A stretch of DNA of 33,949 nucleotides from Salipiger bermudensis HTCC2601 (GTDB lineage Bacteria; Pseudomonadota; Alphaproteobacteria; Rhodobacterales; Rhodobacteraceae): NCBI RefSeq assembly GCF_000153725.1, contig NZ_DS022276.1, positions 2,390,538-2,424,486 on the forward strand, given 5' to 3'. Both the position numbers and the translations under genes were made by a program. This document shows positions 9,797-18,517 of the stretch, in pieces. Position 1 is the first letter of the stretch; the number at the start of each line of letters is the position of its first letter. The notes under the pieces are model-generated. The model searched no databases, was not told the origin of the DNA, and saw only the letters and a program-made list of their open reading frames with translations.

Positions 9797-10657
9797 TCAG
9801 GCGGTGGCCTCTTGCAGCTTGCCCTCGGCCTTGAGCTTGGCACGGCGCGCCAGCGTCATCACGTCGTCGCCCGAGCGGCGCGGCACGATGCGGTAGGCGG
9901 CCTCGATGAAGTTCTCCACTGCAAAGCCGATCAGGCCGATCGCGACGACGCCCAGAAGGATGCGGCCATAGGCCACCGAGCGGATCTGGTCGAGCGCGGT
10001 GCCGACACCGCCGGCCTCTTGGGGATTGACGGTCATGCCGGCATAGAAGATGGACGCGCCGATAATGCCGATCACCACGCCCTCGGCGATGAGGCCGAAC
10101 TTCATCACCGGATCGAGCTTGCGCGCGAGCGGGGTGACGCGGATGTCGCGCTTGTATTTCTCCTTGAGGCCCTTGTGTGCGTAGTAGATCCCTGCGCCGA
10201 TGGTCACGAGCCCGACGGCCATCACCAGCCACGGCCCCCAAGGCATCGACATCAGCTTCTGTGTGGCGGTTTGCGCGCCACCTCCGCCACCGTTGCCGCC
10301 GCCCATCGCGGTGGTCGCCACCGACACGCCGATGGCGCCATGGATCACGCCGGTGATCGCCTGGCCGGCGCGGGCCACCATGCCCTTGGCATCGGTGCCC
10401 TCGCATTCGAGATCCATCCAGGCGTCGATCAGCCGCCAGATCATGTAGGCGATGAGGCCGATGGCAATCGCCCAGAGCAGCGCCACGCCCCATGGCACGC
10501 TTCGCAGCTCGGCGAGCGCATCTGTGGTGCCCTCGGCTTGGCCGCCTCTCCAGGCGGCCAGCAATGCAAGCCCCCCGACGACGGTATAAACGGCACCGCG
10601 CGCGGCATATCCGGCGCGCATTACGGGAACAACCCAGGCGGGCGCTTTGTCTGACAT
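9797..10657 (-). CDS. DUF1206 family integral membrane protein
   Basis: 286 residues with about six hydrophobic segments arranged as three repeats of a two-helix unit. Each unit begins with an amphipathic stretch containing an aromatic or Gly-rich AGY/ARxGY/GL motif: RAGYAARGAVYTVVGGLALLA near residue 15, ARAGQAITGVIHGAIGVS near 90, and MKFGLIAEGVVIGIIGASIF near 190. This triple pattern defines DUF1206, whose function is unknown. A Gly/Asn-rich linker (GGGNGGGGG) lies between units. The ATG at 10657 was preferred over the adjacent in-frame GTG at 10660 because GAGGAG lies 7 nt upstream. It sits between DUF6446 and glyS. Confidence 0.85.
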   Translation of the reverse strand: MSDKAPAWVVPVMRAGYAARGAVYTVVGGLALLAAWRGGQAEGTTDALAELRSVPWGVALLWAIAIGLIAYMIWRLIDAWMDLECEGTDAKGMVARAGQAITGVIHGAIGVSVATTAMGGGNGGGGGAQTATQKLMSMPWGPWLVMAVGLVTIGAGIYYAHKGLKEKYKRDIRVTPLARKLDPVMKFGLIAEGVVIGIIGASIFYAGMTVNPQEAGGVGTALDQIRSVAYGRILLGVVAIGLIGFAVENFIEAAYRIVPRRSGDDVMTLARRAKLKAEGKLQEATA

Positions 10658-10737
10658 CACTGATCTCCTCGATTGAGGAGACAGCGCCCGGACCCCGCAA
10701 AAGGTTCCGTCCCATCGTTCGACAGGCGCGCAACCCC

Positions 10738-10804
10738 CTGTCTTCTCTGGTTCAAAATTACCTCGGGGGAATCGCAGCCCTGCTGCGATGGGGGCAGCGC
10801 CCCC
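10738..10804. repeat. Dispersed modular hairpin repeat, copy 2 (inverted)
   Basis: Read on the minus strand: hairpin A (gggggc-gct-gccccc, 10804-10790), hairpin B (atcgcagc-agg-gctgcgat, 10789-10771), box C (tcccccgaggtaatttt), then gaaccagagaagacag ending at 10738. The last part matches copy 3 closely. Here it lies between two same-strand genes (DUF6446 upstream, DUF1206 downstream), so it could attenuate transcription inside the glyQ-glyS run. Confidence 0.8.
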
Positions 10805-10863
10805 GCTTGTCGCCTCGGTTCAAACCCGACGCGACGGCAGGCAGGCCTCGGACCCTTCCGGCC

Positions 10864-11379
10864 TCACTCCCGCGGCGGGCAGTCCTCGCCGAGCGGCGTG
10901 CCGTCATAGGCCTTGTCGCCGCAATCGTTGATCTCTTCCCAGATATAGCCGCGGCCGTCCTCGGTCACCGCGACCACCCGGTCGATGCCGTATTCGATAT
11001 TGCGCTGCGCGGTATAGACATGCGCCTCGCCGGTCTCGACAAGCGTCCCGATCGCCTCGGCGTCGAAGCAGTCGAACCAGAACGGCGCATTGCGCGGCTC
11101 CGCGCCGTCGTAGTGCTCGAAGCGCGCGTCGAGAGCCTGCGGGCGCTCTGGCGTGGTGAAGCAGCCGCGGAAGCGGATCGGCGAGCTGGTGGCGTCGATG
11201 CCCTCGAAATCGCCATAGGGGATGTGTTCGGGCGCGCCGCCGTCGAGCGGCGTCAGGAAGACCTGCCCGGCATCGTCCTCGACACGCTCGTAGTAGTGGA
11301 ACACCTGGAAATAGTAGACCCCGGCGCCGAAGAGCAGGGCGGTCACGATGATGGCGATGCCGAGGATCTTGCCGCTCAT
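10864..11379 (-). CDS. DUF6446 family membrane-anchored protein
   Basis: 171 residues. One N-terminal membrane anchor (residues about 5-25: ILGIAIIVTALLFGAGVYYF) and an extracytoplasmic domain carrying IDATSSPIRFRGCFTTP, PFWFDCFDAEAIG and GIDRVVAVTEDGRGYIWEEIN with four Cys, the last in EDCPPRE. These match the DUF6446 pattern I recall from Rhodobacteraceae; the function is unknown. The frame is open further upstream into glyQ, but MSGKIL at 11379 has GGAG 7 nt upstream and begins the anchor. It follows glyQ by 47 bp, so co-transcription is likely. Confidence 0.85.
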   Translation of the reverse strand: MSGKILGIAIIVTALLFGAGVYYFQVFHYYERVEDDAGQVFLTPLDGGAPEHIPYGDFEGIDATSSPIRFRGCFTTPERPQALDARFEHYDGAEPRNAPFWFDCFDAEAIGTLVETGEAHVYTAQRNIEYGIDRVVAVTEDGRGYIWEEINDCGDKAYDGTPLGEDCPPRE

Positions 11380-11426
11380 GTCTGCGCTCCGGTCTGGGTC
11401 TGTCTCTGGATGTCGGGCCGCGCGGC

Positions 11427-12356
11427 TCAGGCCGCGTGGCCGCCGGCCTCGGTCATCACGAAGCGTCGGCGCAGCGCTTGGCCAGCGCCCGGACCCGGGC
11501 CGATATAGGCCTGGCGCTCGGTGACCGAGATCACGCCGCGCGCGTCGAGCAGGTTGAACAGGTGGCTGGCCTTGATGCACTGGTCATAGGCCGGGTGGGC
11601 CATGACGATGCGCTTGCCGGTCTTGGGATCCACTGCCTCGGCCTCGAGCGCGCGCTGGCACTCGGCTTCGGCATCCTCGAAATGCTTCAGCAGCGTCTCG
11701 GTGTCGGCCACGTCGAAGTTCCAGCGCGAGTATTCCTCCTCGGTCTGGCGGAACACGTCGCCATAGAGCAGCGGCTGCGGCGATTGCGGGTCGTTGAACG
11801 GCATCTCCATGACGTGGTCGATGCCCAGCACGTACATGGCGAGGCGTTCGAGCCCGTAGGTCAGCTCGCCCGAGACCGGGGTGCAGTCATGCCCGCCGAC
11901 CTGCTGGAAATAGGTGAACTGCGACACTTCCATGCCGTCGCACCAGACCTCCCAGCCCAGGCCCCAGGCGCCCAGCGTCGGGCTTTCCCAGTCGTCCTCG
12001 ACGAAGCGCACGTCATGCATCGACATGTCGATGCCGATGGCCTCGAGCGAACCGAGATAGAGCGCCTGCAGGTCCGGCGGCGACGGTTTGATCAGCACCT
12101 GGAACTGGTAGTAATGCTGCAGCCGGTTCGGGTTCTCGCCGTAGCGCCCGTCGGTCGGGCGGCGCGAGGGCTGCACATAGGCCGCAGCCCAGGGCTTGGA
12201 GCCGAGCGCGCGCAGCGTGGTGGCCGGGTGGAAGGTGCCGGCACCGACTTCCATGTCGTAGGGCTGCAGCACGGCGCAGCCCTTGGCGGCCCAATAGGTC
12301 TGCAGTCGCAGGATGATCTCCTGGAAGCTCCGCGGTTTGGTGCTGGTGTCGGTCAT
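11427..12356 (-). CDS. glyQ: Glycyl-tRNA synthetase alpha subunit GlyQ
   Basis: Catalytic class II alpha subunit that activates glycine with ATP; it works as an alpha2beta2 tetramer with GlyS. 309 residues (E. coli 303). Diagnostic stretches: [88 protein letters not shown] and [14 protein letters not shown]. The start at 12356 was preferred over the upstream in-frame ATG at 12407 because a promoter lies between them (-10 at 12386-12391), so the longer form would begin upstream of the transcript. First gene of the long minus-strand run. Confidence 0.97.
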   Translation of the reverse strand: MTDTSTKPRSFQEIILRLQTYWAAKGCAVLQPYDMEVGAGTFHPATTLRALGSKPWAAAYVQPSRRPTDGRYGENPNRLQHYYQFQVLIKPSPPDLQALYLGSLEAIGIDMSMHDVRFVEDDWESPTLGAWGLGWEVWCDGMEVSQFTYFQQVGGHDCTPVSGELTYGLERLAMYVLGIDHVMEMPFNDPQSPQPLLYGDVFRQTEEEYSRWNFDVADTETLLKHFEDAEAECQRALEAEAVDPKTGKRIVMAHPAYDQCIKASHLFNLLDARGVISVTERQAYIGPGPGAGQALRRRFVMTEAGGHAA

Positions 12357-12385
12357 CGCATCGGCCCTGTCTGAGAGTTGCGGAC

Positions 12386-12414
12386 TGATTATGCGCCACA
12401 GGCGCAAGGGTCAA
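12386..12414 (-). promoter_or_regulatory. Sigma70-type promoter of glyQ
   Basis: On the minus strand, TTGACC (12414-12409), a 17-bp spacer and TAATCA (12391-12386), 30 nt before the glyQ ATG. The spacer contains the dyad gcgcc-tgt-ggcgc. Predicted start near 12379. Confidence 0.55.
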
Positions 12415-12514
12415 TTGCGGGGCTGACCATATTTTGAGGTGACGGCCCGACCCGCTCTGGTAAACACGAGGACAGAGCAAAATAAGATTTCCGACGCAAG
12501 GGACAGATACAGGG

Positions 12515-14272
12515 ATGTTGAGGTCAATACTGATGGCGGGCGCGACAACCGTGCTGGTCGCGCAGGCTGCCATCGCGCAGGAGCGGGTGTTCATCCAGAT
12601 CGAGGCGCAGCCGAGCCTCGCGCAGGCCGAAGCGGCGCTGCGCGGCTATGCCAGCCGGCTCGACAACGTCAACGGCTTCTCGCTGGGCGGCGGCTGGTAC
12701 GGCATCGCGCTTGGCCCCTACAGCCCCGACGACGCCGGACAGTTGCTGCGCAACCTGCGCGCCAACGGCGTGATCCCGCGCGACAGCTACCTCGCGGCGA
12801 CCTCGGAGTACCGCGACCAGTTCTGGCCGGTGGGGGCAGGGCTCGCCACCGAAGCGCCGGTGCAGCCGGCGCCGCAGCCCGAGGCCGCAGAGCCGCCATC
12901 CGAGACGCCGGTGGTCGAGGCCGCGCCCGAGCCCGAGCCGCAGCCGGTGATCGACGAGACCCCGCGCGAGGCCCGTGCCAGCGAGGCGCTGCTCAACCGC
13001 GCGCAGCGCGAGCAGCTGCAAATCGCCCTGCGCTGGGCCGGGGTCTATGACGCCGGCATCGACGGTGCCTTCGGTCGCGGCACCCGCGGCGCGATGGCAG
13101 CGTGGCAGTCGCAGAACGGCTTTGACGCGACCGGCATCCTGACCACCGGGCAGCGTGCCGCGCTGATGGGGCAGTACAACGCCGTGCTCGACGGGCTCGA
13201 CATGCGCATGGTGCGCGACGAGCGCGCCGGCATCCGCATCGAGATGCCCACCGCCGCCGTCGGCTTTGACCGCTACGAGGCGCCCTTCGCGCTCTACGAG
13301 CCGACCGGAGACCTGCCGGCGCGGGTGCTGCTGATCAGCCAGCCCGGCGACCGCCAGAGCATGGGCGGGCTCTACGAGATCATGCAGACCCTCGAGATCG
13401 TGCCGCTCGAGGGCCCGCGTGAGCGCAACCGCGACGGCTTCAGCCTGACAGGCGCCAACAGCCGCATCGTCAGCCACACCGAGGTCAGCCTGCGCGACGG
13501 GCATATCAAGGGCTTCACCCTGATCTGGCCCGCCGGCGACGAAGAGCGCCGCGAGCGCGTGCTCGGCCTGATGCAGACCAGCTTTGCCACCACCGACGCG
13601 GTGCTCGACCCGGCCGAGGTCAGCGACGCCGGCCAGTCGGTCGACCTCGTCTCCGGGCTCGAGATCCGCAAGCCCATCGCCACGGTCTCGGGCTTCTTCG
13701 TCGATTCCGGCGGCGCGGTGGTGACCTCGGCCGAGGCGGTGGCCTCCTGCGGGCGCATCACCCTCGACGATGTTTACGAGGCCACGGTGGCGGCGCGCGA
13801 TCCGGCCCTCGGCGTCGCCGTGCTGCGCCCCGAGACGGCGCTGGCGCCGCGTTCGGTGGCAAGCTTCCGGCAGGACACGCCGCGGATCAATTCCGAGGTT
13901 GCCGTCGCGGGCTACCCGTTTGGCGGCGTGCTGAGCGCGCCCACCCTGACCTTCGGCGCGCTCGAGGATATCCGCGGCCTGCGCGGTGAAGAGCAGTTCG
14001 AGCGGCTTGCGCTGGCGGCGCAGCCCGGCGATGCCGGTGGTCCGGTGGTGGATGCAGGCGGTGCGGTGCTGGGAATGCTGCTGCCCAAGGCGCAGAACGG
14101 CCAGTCGCTGCCCGAGGATGTCGCCTTTGCAGCCGATGCCTCGGCCCTTCAGGCCTTCCTGACCGGCGCCGGGCTGCGCAGCTCGGTGGCGCAGGGCGAG
14201 GCCGCCATGGCGCCCGAGGATCTGACCGCCGCCGCCGGCGCGATGACCGTCAAGGTCAGCTGCTGGGAGTGA
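12515..14272 (+). CDS. Exported SPOR / peptidoglycan-binding / trypsin-fold protein with altered catalytic triad
   Basis: 585 residues. Signal peptide (1-22, ending VAQAAIAQ); SPOR-like domain (about 24-95, FIQIEAQPSLAQAEA to GIALGPYS); Pro/Glu/Ala-rich linker (about 112-150); peptidoglycan-binding_1 domain (about 162-218, LQIALRWAGVYDAGIDGAFG); an unassigned alpha/beta region; and a C-terminal trypsin-like fold (about 375-550). The catalytic positions are changed. The T-x-A-H-V-type motif reads TSAEAV (Glu407, codon 13733-13735); the D-L-A-V-L-type motif reads LGVAVL (Gly433, 13811-13813); GDSGGP reads GDAGGP (Ala507, 14033-14035). It is likely a periplasmic cell-wall-associated pseudoprotease. 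It is transcribed divergently from glyQ. Confidence 0.88.
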   Translation: MLRSILMAGATTVLVAQAAIAQERVFIQIEAQPSLAQAEAALRGYASRLDNVNGFSLGGGWYGIALGPYSPDDAGQLLRNLRANGVIPRDSYLAATSEYRDQFWPVGAGLATEAPVQPAPQPEAAEPPSETPVVEAAPEPEPQPVIDETPREARASEALLNRAQREQLQIALRWAGVYDAGIDGAFGRGTRGAMAAWQSQNGFDATGILTTGQRAALMGQYNAVLDGLDMRMVRDERAGIRIEMPTAAVGFDRYEAPFALYEPTGDLPARVLLISQPGDRQSMGGLYEIMQTLEIVPLEGPRERNRDGFSLTGANSRIVSHTEVSLRDGHIKGFTLIWPAGDEERRERVLGLMQTSFATTDAVLDPAEVSDAGQSVDLVSGLEIRKPIATVSGFFVDSGGAVVTSAEAVASCGRITLDDVYEATVAARDPALGVAVLRPETALAPRSVASFRQDTPRINSEVAVAGYPFGGVLSAPTLTFGALEDIRGLRGEEQFERLALAAQPGDAGGPVVDAGGAVLGMLLPKAQNGQSLPEDVAFAADASALQAFLTGAGLRSSVAQGEAAMAPEDLTAAAGAMTVKVSCWE

Positions 14273-14294
14273 TCCCGGCGCGGCCCGCGACCGC

Positions 14295-14356
14295 ATAACC
14301 GCTTGATCCGCACCGCCCTTGGGCGGTTATCCTTCGGGGGAGGTTTCCCCCGGAGG
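14295..14356 (+). promoter_or_regulatory. Structured leader with SD-sequestering hairpin upstream of lrgA
   Basis: Two back-to-back structures. First, ataaccgc (14295-14302) pairs with gcggttat (14323-14330); an alternative inner stem is accgcc (14312-14317) with ggcggt (14322-14327), which might also terminate the upstream gene. Second, CCTTCGGGGGA (14331-14341), loop GGTT, TCCCCCGGAGG (14346-14356): 11 bp with one G-U pair. Its 3' arm is the lrgA ribosome-binding site (CGGAGG, 5 nt before the ATG). The pairing is seen; control is inferred. Confidence 0.6.
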
Positions 14357-14361
14357 TGCAT

Positions 14362-14712
14362 ATGCTTGGCTATCTCACCCTGATCTTCGTCTGCCAGCTT
14401 GCCGGCGAGCTGGTGGTCGGCACGCTGGCCATGCCGGTGCCCGGGCCGGTGGTCGGCATGGTGCTGCTGTTCCTCTACCTCGCGCTGCGCCGCACGGTGC
14501 CCGAGGGGCTGGGGCAGGCGGCGGGCGGGCTGCAACGCGCCATGTCGCTGCTCTTCGTGCCGGCGGGCGCCGGGATGATGCTGCATTTCCATCTGCTGGC
14601 CGAGGCGGCGCTGCCGCTCGGGCTGGGGCTGCTGGTGAGCACCATCGCCACCATCGCCGTCACCGGCCTGCTGATGAGCTGGCTCGGGCGCGGGGCGCGC
14701 GACGATGGATAA
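14362..14712 (+). CDS. lrgA: CidA/LrgA family holin-like membrane protein
   Basis: 116 residues, nearly all hydrophobic, with four predicted membrane helices. Family marks are LTLIFVCQLAGELVVG, PVPGPVVGMVLLFLYL, and MSLLFVPAGAGMMLH. LrgA/CidA proteins partner with LrgB/CidB; the pair was described as holin/antiholin-like and, in several bacteria, as pyruvate or short organic-acid transport systems, while the plant homologue PLGG1 carries glycolate/glycerate. The ATG at 14362 was preferred over an in-frame GTG at 14356 because the GTG overlaps the SD CGGAGG. The end overlaps lrgB by 8 bp. Confidence 0.9.
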   Translation: MLGYLTLIFVCQLAGELVVGTLAMPVPGPVVGMVLLFLYLALRRTVPEGLGQAAGGLQRAMSLLFVPAGAGMMLHFHLLAEAALPLGLGLLVSTIATIAVTGLLMSWLGRGARDDG

Positions 14713-15430
14713 CCTCGACAATCTCGCCGAGACCTGGGTCTATCTCAGCGCCTCGCCGCTGTTCCACCTGACACTGACGCTGGTGGCCTTTCAGGGCGCA
14801 TCGTGGCTGTTCGAGAAGGGCGGGCGCAACCCGCTGCTGAACCCGGTGCTCGGGGCGGTGATCGTGGTGGTGGCGCTGCTGCTCGCCACGGGCACCGACT
14901 ACGCCACCTATTTCGAGGGCGCGCAGTTCGTGCATTTCCTGCTTGGCCCGGCGACGGTCTCGCTGGCGGTGCCGCTCTATCGTCAATGGGCGCTGGTGCG
15001 ACGTTCTGCGCTGGCGATCACCGTGAGCCTGCTCTGCGGCTCGCTGACCGCGATCCTCACGGCGGTGGGCGTGGCCTCGCTGGCAGGTGGCGGCAGCGAG
15101 GTGCTGGCCTCGATCGCGCCCAAGTCGGTCACCGCGCCGGTCGCCATGGCCATCGCCGAGGAACTTGGCGGGGTGCCCTCGCTGACCGCGGTGCTGGTGA
15201 TCGTGACCGGCATCCTCGGCGCCATGCTCGGCCCGCTGGTGCTGACCCTCGTGGGGGTGACGGGCTGGAGCGCCCGCGGCCTTGCCATCGGCACCGCCAG
15301 CCACGGCATCGGCACCGCCCGCGCGCTGCAGGTCAACGAGACCGCCGGCGCCTTTGCGGGGCTTGCCATGGGGCTCAACGCGCTCGCCACGGCGCTCTTG
15401 CTGCCGATCCTCTGGGGGCTGCTTTTCTGA
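14705..15430 (+). CDS. lrgB: LrgB/CidB family membrane transporter subunit
   Basis: 241 residues with several membrane helices. The LrgB signature is clear: FLLGPATVSLAVPLY, IAPKSVTAPVAMAIAEELGG, GILGAMLGPLVL, RGLAIGTASHGIGTARAL and a final helix with NALATALLLPILW. It is the integral-membrane partner of LrgA. The 8-bp overlap with lrgA indicates coupled translation. The substrate cannot be read from sequence; pyruvate, glycolate or glycerate are the family-based candidates. Confidence 0.93.
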   Translation: MDNLDNLAETWVYLSASPLFHLTLTLVAFQGASWLFEKGGRNPLLNPVLGAVIVVVALLLATGTDYATYFEGAQFVHFLLGPATVSLAVPLYRQWALVRRSALAITVSLLCGSLTAILTAVGVASLAGGGSEVLASIAPKSVTAPVAMAIAEELGGVPSLTAVLVIVTGILGAMLGPLVLTLVGVTGWSARGLAIGTASHGIGTARALQVNETAGAFAGLAMGLNALATALLLPILWGLLF

Positions 15431-15493
15431 CGTGAAGTCAAGGTGGTGAAGTTTCCGTGACGGTGCTGGTCCTCGTCACTCATGCGGGCTAGG

Positions 15494-15519
15494 TCCCCTC
15501 TCGATACAACTGGAGGGGA
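15494..15519 (+). promoter_or_regulatory. SD-sequestering hairpin upstream of gntP-type gene
   Basis: TCCCCTC (15494-15500) is perfectly complementary to GAGGGGA (15513-15519) across a 12-nt loop. The 3' arm is the ribosome-binding site of the permease, whose ATG is at 15527. A further 6-bp stem (gtgacg/cgtcac, 15457-15479) lies upstream. Confidence 0.5.
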
Positions 15520-15526
15520 ATCTCAT

Positions 15527-16912
15527 ATGGGTCTTTTCGGAATCATCCTGTCACTCGGGCTGCTGATGTACCTCGCCTATCGCGGGATCAACGTGCTGAT
15601 CCTTGCGCCGCTGCTCTCGGCGCTCGCGGTGCTGATGTCCGGCGGTCTGCCGGTGCTGGCGACCTATACGCAGGTCTTCATGGAGAGCCTCGGCGGCTAC
15701 GTCATCACCTATTTCCCGCTGTTCCTGCTGGGCGCGATCTTCGGCAAGGTGATGGCCGATGGCGGCGCGGCGCGCACCATCGCAGAGCGCATCGTCGACT
15801 GGGTCGGGCCGGGGCAGGCGATCCTTGCCGTGGTGCTGGCCTGCGGCGTGCTGACCTTCGGCGGCGTCTCGCTCTTCGTGGTGGCCTTCGCGATCTATCC
15901 CATCGCCAACGCGTTGTTCCGCCGCGCCGACGTGCCCAAGCGGCTGTTGCCGGCGGCCATCGCGCTGGGCTCCTTCACCTTCACCATGACCGCCTTTCCC
16001 GGCACCCCGGCGATCCAGAACGCCATCCCGATCCCGTTCTTCGGTACCAACGTCTTCGCCGCGCCGCTCTTCGGCACGCTGGCGGGGATCATCATGCTGG
16101 GCGGCGGCACGCTGTGGCTGAACCGCCGCCGGGCCAGCGCGCAGGGCCGGGGCGAGGGCTATGGCGAGCACGACAGCACCGGCGCCGACAGCACGCTGCC
16201 GTCCGATGTGAAACTGCCGAATTTTGCCGTGGCGATCGCTCCGGTGGTGGCGGTGATCGGGCTCAACGCGCTGTTCACCTACGTGCTGATCCCGATGATG
16301 TCGGCCGACTACCTCGCCGAGCCGCAATATGGCGAGACCTCGCTGAGCTCGGTCGCCGGCATCTGGGCCATCATCGTGTCGCTGACCCTGTCGATCCTGC
16401 TCGCCATCGGGCTCAACTGGGGGCGTTTCAAGGACGTGTTGGAGACCGTCAACACCGGCACGATGGGCTCGCTCCTGCCGGTGTTCAATACCGCTTCCGA
16501 GGTCGGCTACGGCGCGGTGATCGCCTCGCTGCCGGCCTTCGGTTTGATCCGCGACGCGGTGCTGGGGCTGTTCCCGAACAACCCCGTGGCCTCCCTTGCG
16601 GTGGCGGTGAACGTTCTGGCCGGCATCACGGGCTCTGCCTCGGGCGGCATGTCGATCGCGCTGAACGCGCTCGGCGAGCAGTTTGCCGAGATGGGGCAGG
16701 CGCAGGGCGTGAGCATGGAGTTGATGCACCGGGTCACCGCGCTGAGCTCTGGCGGGTTCGACGCGCTGCCGCACAATGGCGCTGTCATCACCCTGCTGGC
16801 GATCACCGGGCTGACCCACAAGAAGAGCTATGGCGACATCTTCATGGTCGCGGTGGCGATCCCGGTTCTGGCCACGGTCACGGTGATCGTACTGGGCTCG
16901 CTGGGCCTCTGA
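15527..16912 (+). CDS. GntP family permease (gluconate / hydroxy-acid:H+ symporter)
   Basis: 461 residues with about 12 hydrophobic segments. GntP family features: an N-terminal YRGINVLILAPLLSALAVL segment, YFPLFLLGAIFGKVM, TFGGVSLFVVAFAIYPIA, TMTAFPGTPAIQNAIPI, GSASGGMSIAL and the C-terminal FDALPHNGAVITLLAITGLTH. The last stretch resembles family members annotated as D-beta-hydroxybutyrate permeases more than classical gluconate carriers, but substrate is not certain. The ATG at 15527 was chosen for its GGAGGGG SD; the frame opens at 15482 without one. It starts 96 bp after lrgB and may be on the same transcript. Confidence 0.9.
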   Translation: MGLFGIILSLGLLMYLAYRGINVLILAPLLSALAVLMSGGLPVLATYTQVFMESLGGYVITYFPLFLLGAIFGKVMADGGAARTIAERIVDWVGPGQAILAVVLACGVLTFGGVSLFVVAFAIYPIANALFRRADVPKRLLPAAIALGSFTFTMTAFPGTPAIQNAIPIPFFGTNVFAAPLFGTLAGIIMLGGGTLWLNRRRASAQGRGEGYGEHDSTGADSTLPSDVKLPNFAVAIAPVVAVIGLNALFTYVLIPMMSADYLAEPQYGETSLSSVAGIWAIIVSLTLSILLAIGLNWGRFKDVLETVNTGTMGSLLPVFNTASEVGYGAVIASLPAFGLIRDAVLGLFPNNPVASLAVAVNVLAGITGSASGGMSIALNALGEQFAEMGQAQGVSMELMHRVTALSSGGFDALPHNGAVITLLAITGLTHKKSYGDIFMVAVAIPVLATVTVIVLGSLGL

Positions 16913-16966
16913 GGGGCAAAGCTGCCGTTTTTTTGAGCGGTTTGCGCTGGCCATTGCGGAAAGACG

Positions 16967-16999
16967 GAGGGCCGATGCTGCATTGCAGCGTCGGCCCTC
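16967..16999. repeat. Long near-perfect intergenic palindrome
   Basis: gagggccgatgctgca faces tgcagcgtcggccctc around one central base, 16 bp with a single G-T pair. It is not followed by a T-run on either strand, so it does not look like a simple terminator. It lies between the GntP gene and a small ORF. Confidence 0.6.
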
Positions 17000-17071
17000 T
17001 CGATTTACGCGATCTTCGGTTAGGGTGAAAGAGGGAGGACCGGACCAACGCCAATTGAAGGACCTCTCCCC

Positions 17072-17266
17072 ATGTGCCTGACCGCTGAAGCGCTCTTCCT
17101 CTTCCTGTCCGTGCTGCCACCCGAGATCGTCGAGACCACGGAATCCCGCATCACCGTCGCAGCCGAGACCCGTGACGCGGTCTGGCTCGCCAAGGGGGAC
17201 GAGTGGTGCACCTCTGCGCCTCAGATCGACGCCGCGATCCGGCTGAAGCGCGGCGAGGCGCTCTGA
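17072..17266 (+). CDS. Small hypothetical protein
   Basis: 64 residues, unrecognised. It has a hydrophobic N-terminal segment (about 5-18, AEALFLFLSVLPPE) without an early basic residue, then a soluble part with TESRITVAAETRDAVWLAKGDEW and two Cys in total. AAGGA lies 9 nt before the ATG. The ilvC terminator begins 15 bp past the stop, on the opposite strand. It could be a real short gene or chance; only conservation would decide. Confidence 0.4.
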   Translation: MCLTAEALFLFLSVLPPEIVETTESRITVAAETRDAVWLAKGDEWCTSAPQIDAAIRLKRGEAL

Positions 17267-17281
17267 TCGCAGCCGCAACGC

Positions 17282-17333
17282 AAAAGCCCGCGCCGGTGAG
17301 GGCGCGGGCCTGATCCGGCCAGAGCGGCCGGAT
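17282..17333 (-). terminator. ilvC terminator (tandem hairpins)
   Basis: Read on the minus strand after the ilvC stop: stem atccggcc/ggccggat (17333-17313), then a 9-bp stem gcccgcgcc/ggcgcgggc (17309-17286) followed at once by TTTT (17285-17282). The second is a typical intrinsic terminator. Confidence 0.85.
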
Positions 17334-17347
17334 GGATCAGCGAGCGA

Positions 17348-18517
<1,170 letters not shown>

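Noticed and set aside
12524-14296. A 590-codon minus-strand frame opposite the trypsin-fold gene
   Set aside because: The plus strand has a signal peptide and recognisable domains; the minus frame has none.
16878-17120. An 80-codon minus-strand frame over the gntP end and palindrome
   Set aside because: It has no SD or hydrophobic/catalytic motif and overlaps the palindrome and the gntP end; more likely a by-product of the element.
15551-17278. A 575-codon minus-strand frame opposite the GntP gene
   Set aside because: His/Arg/Asp-rich shadow; the plus strand encodes a clear permease.
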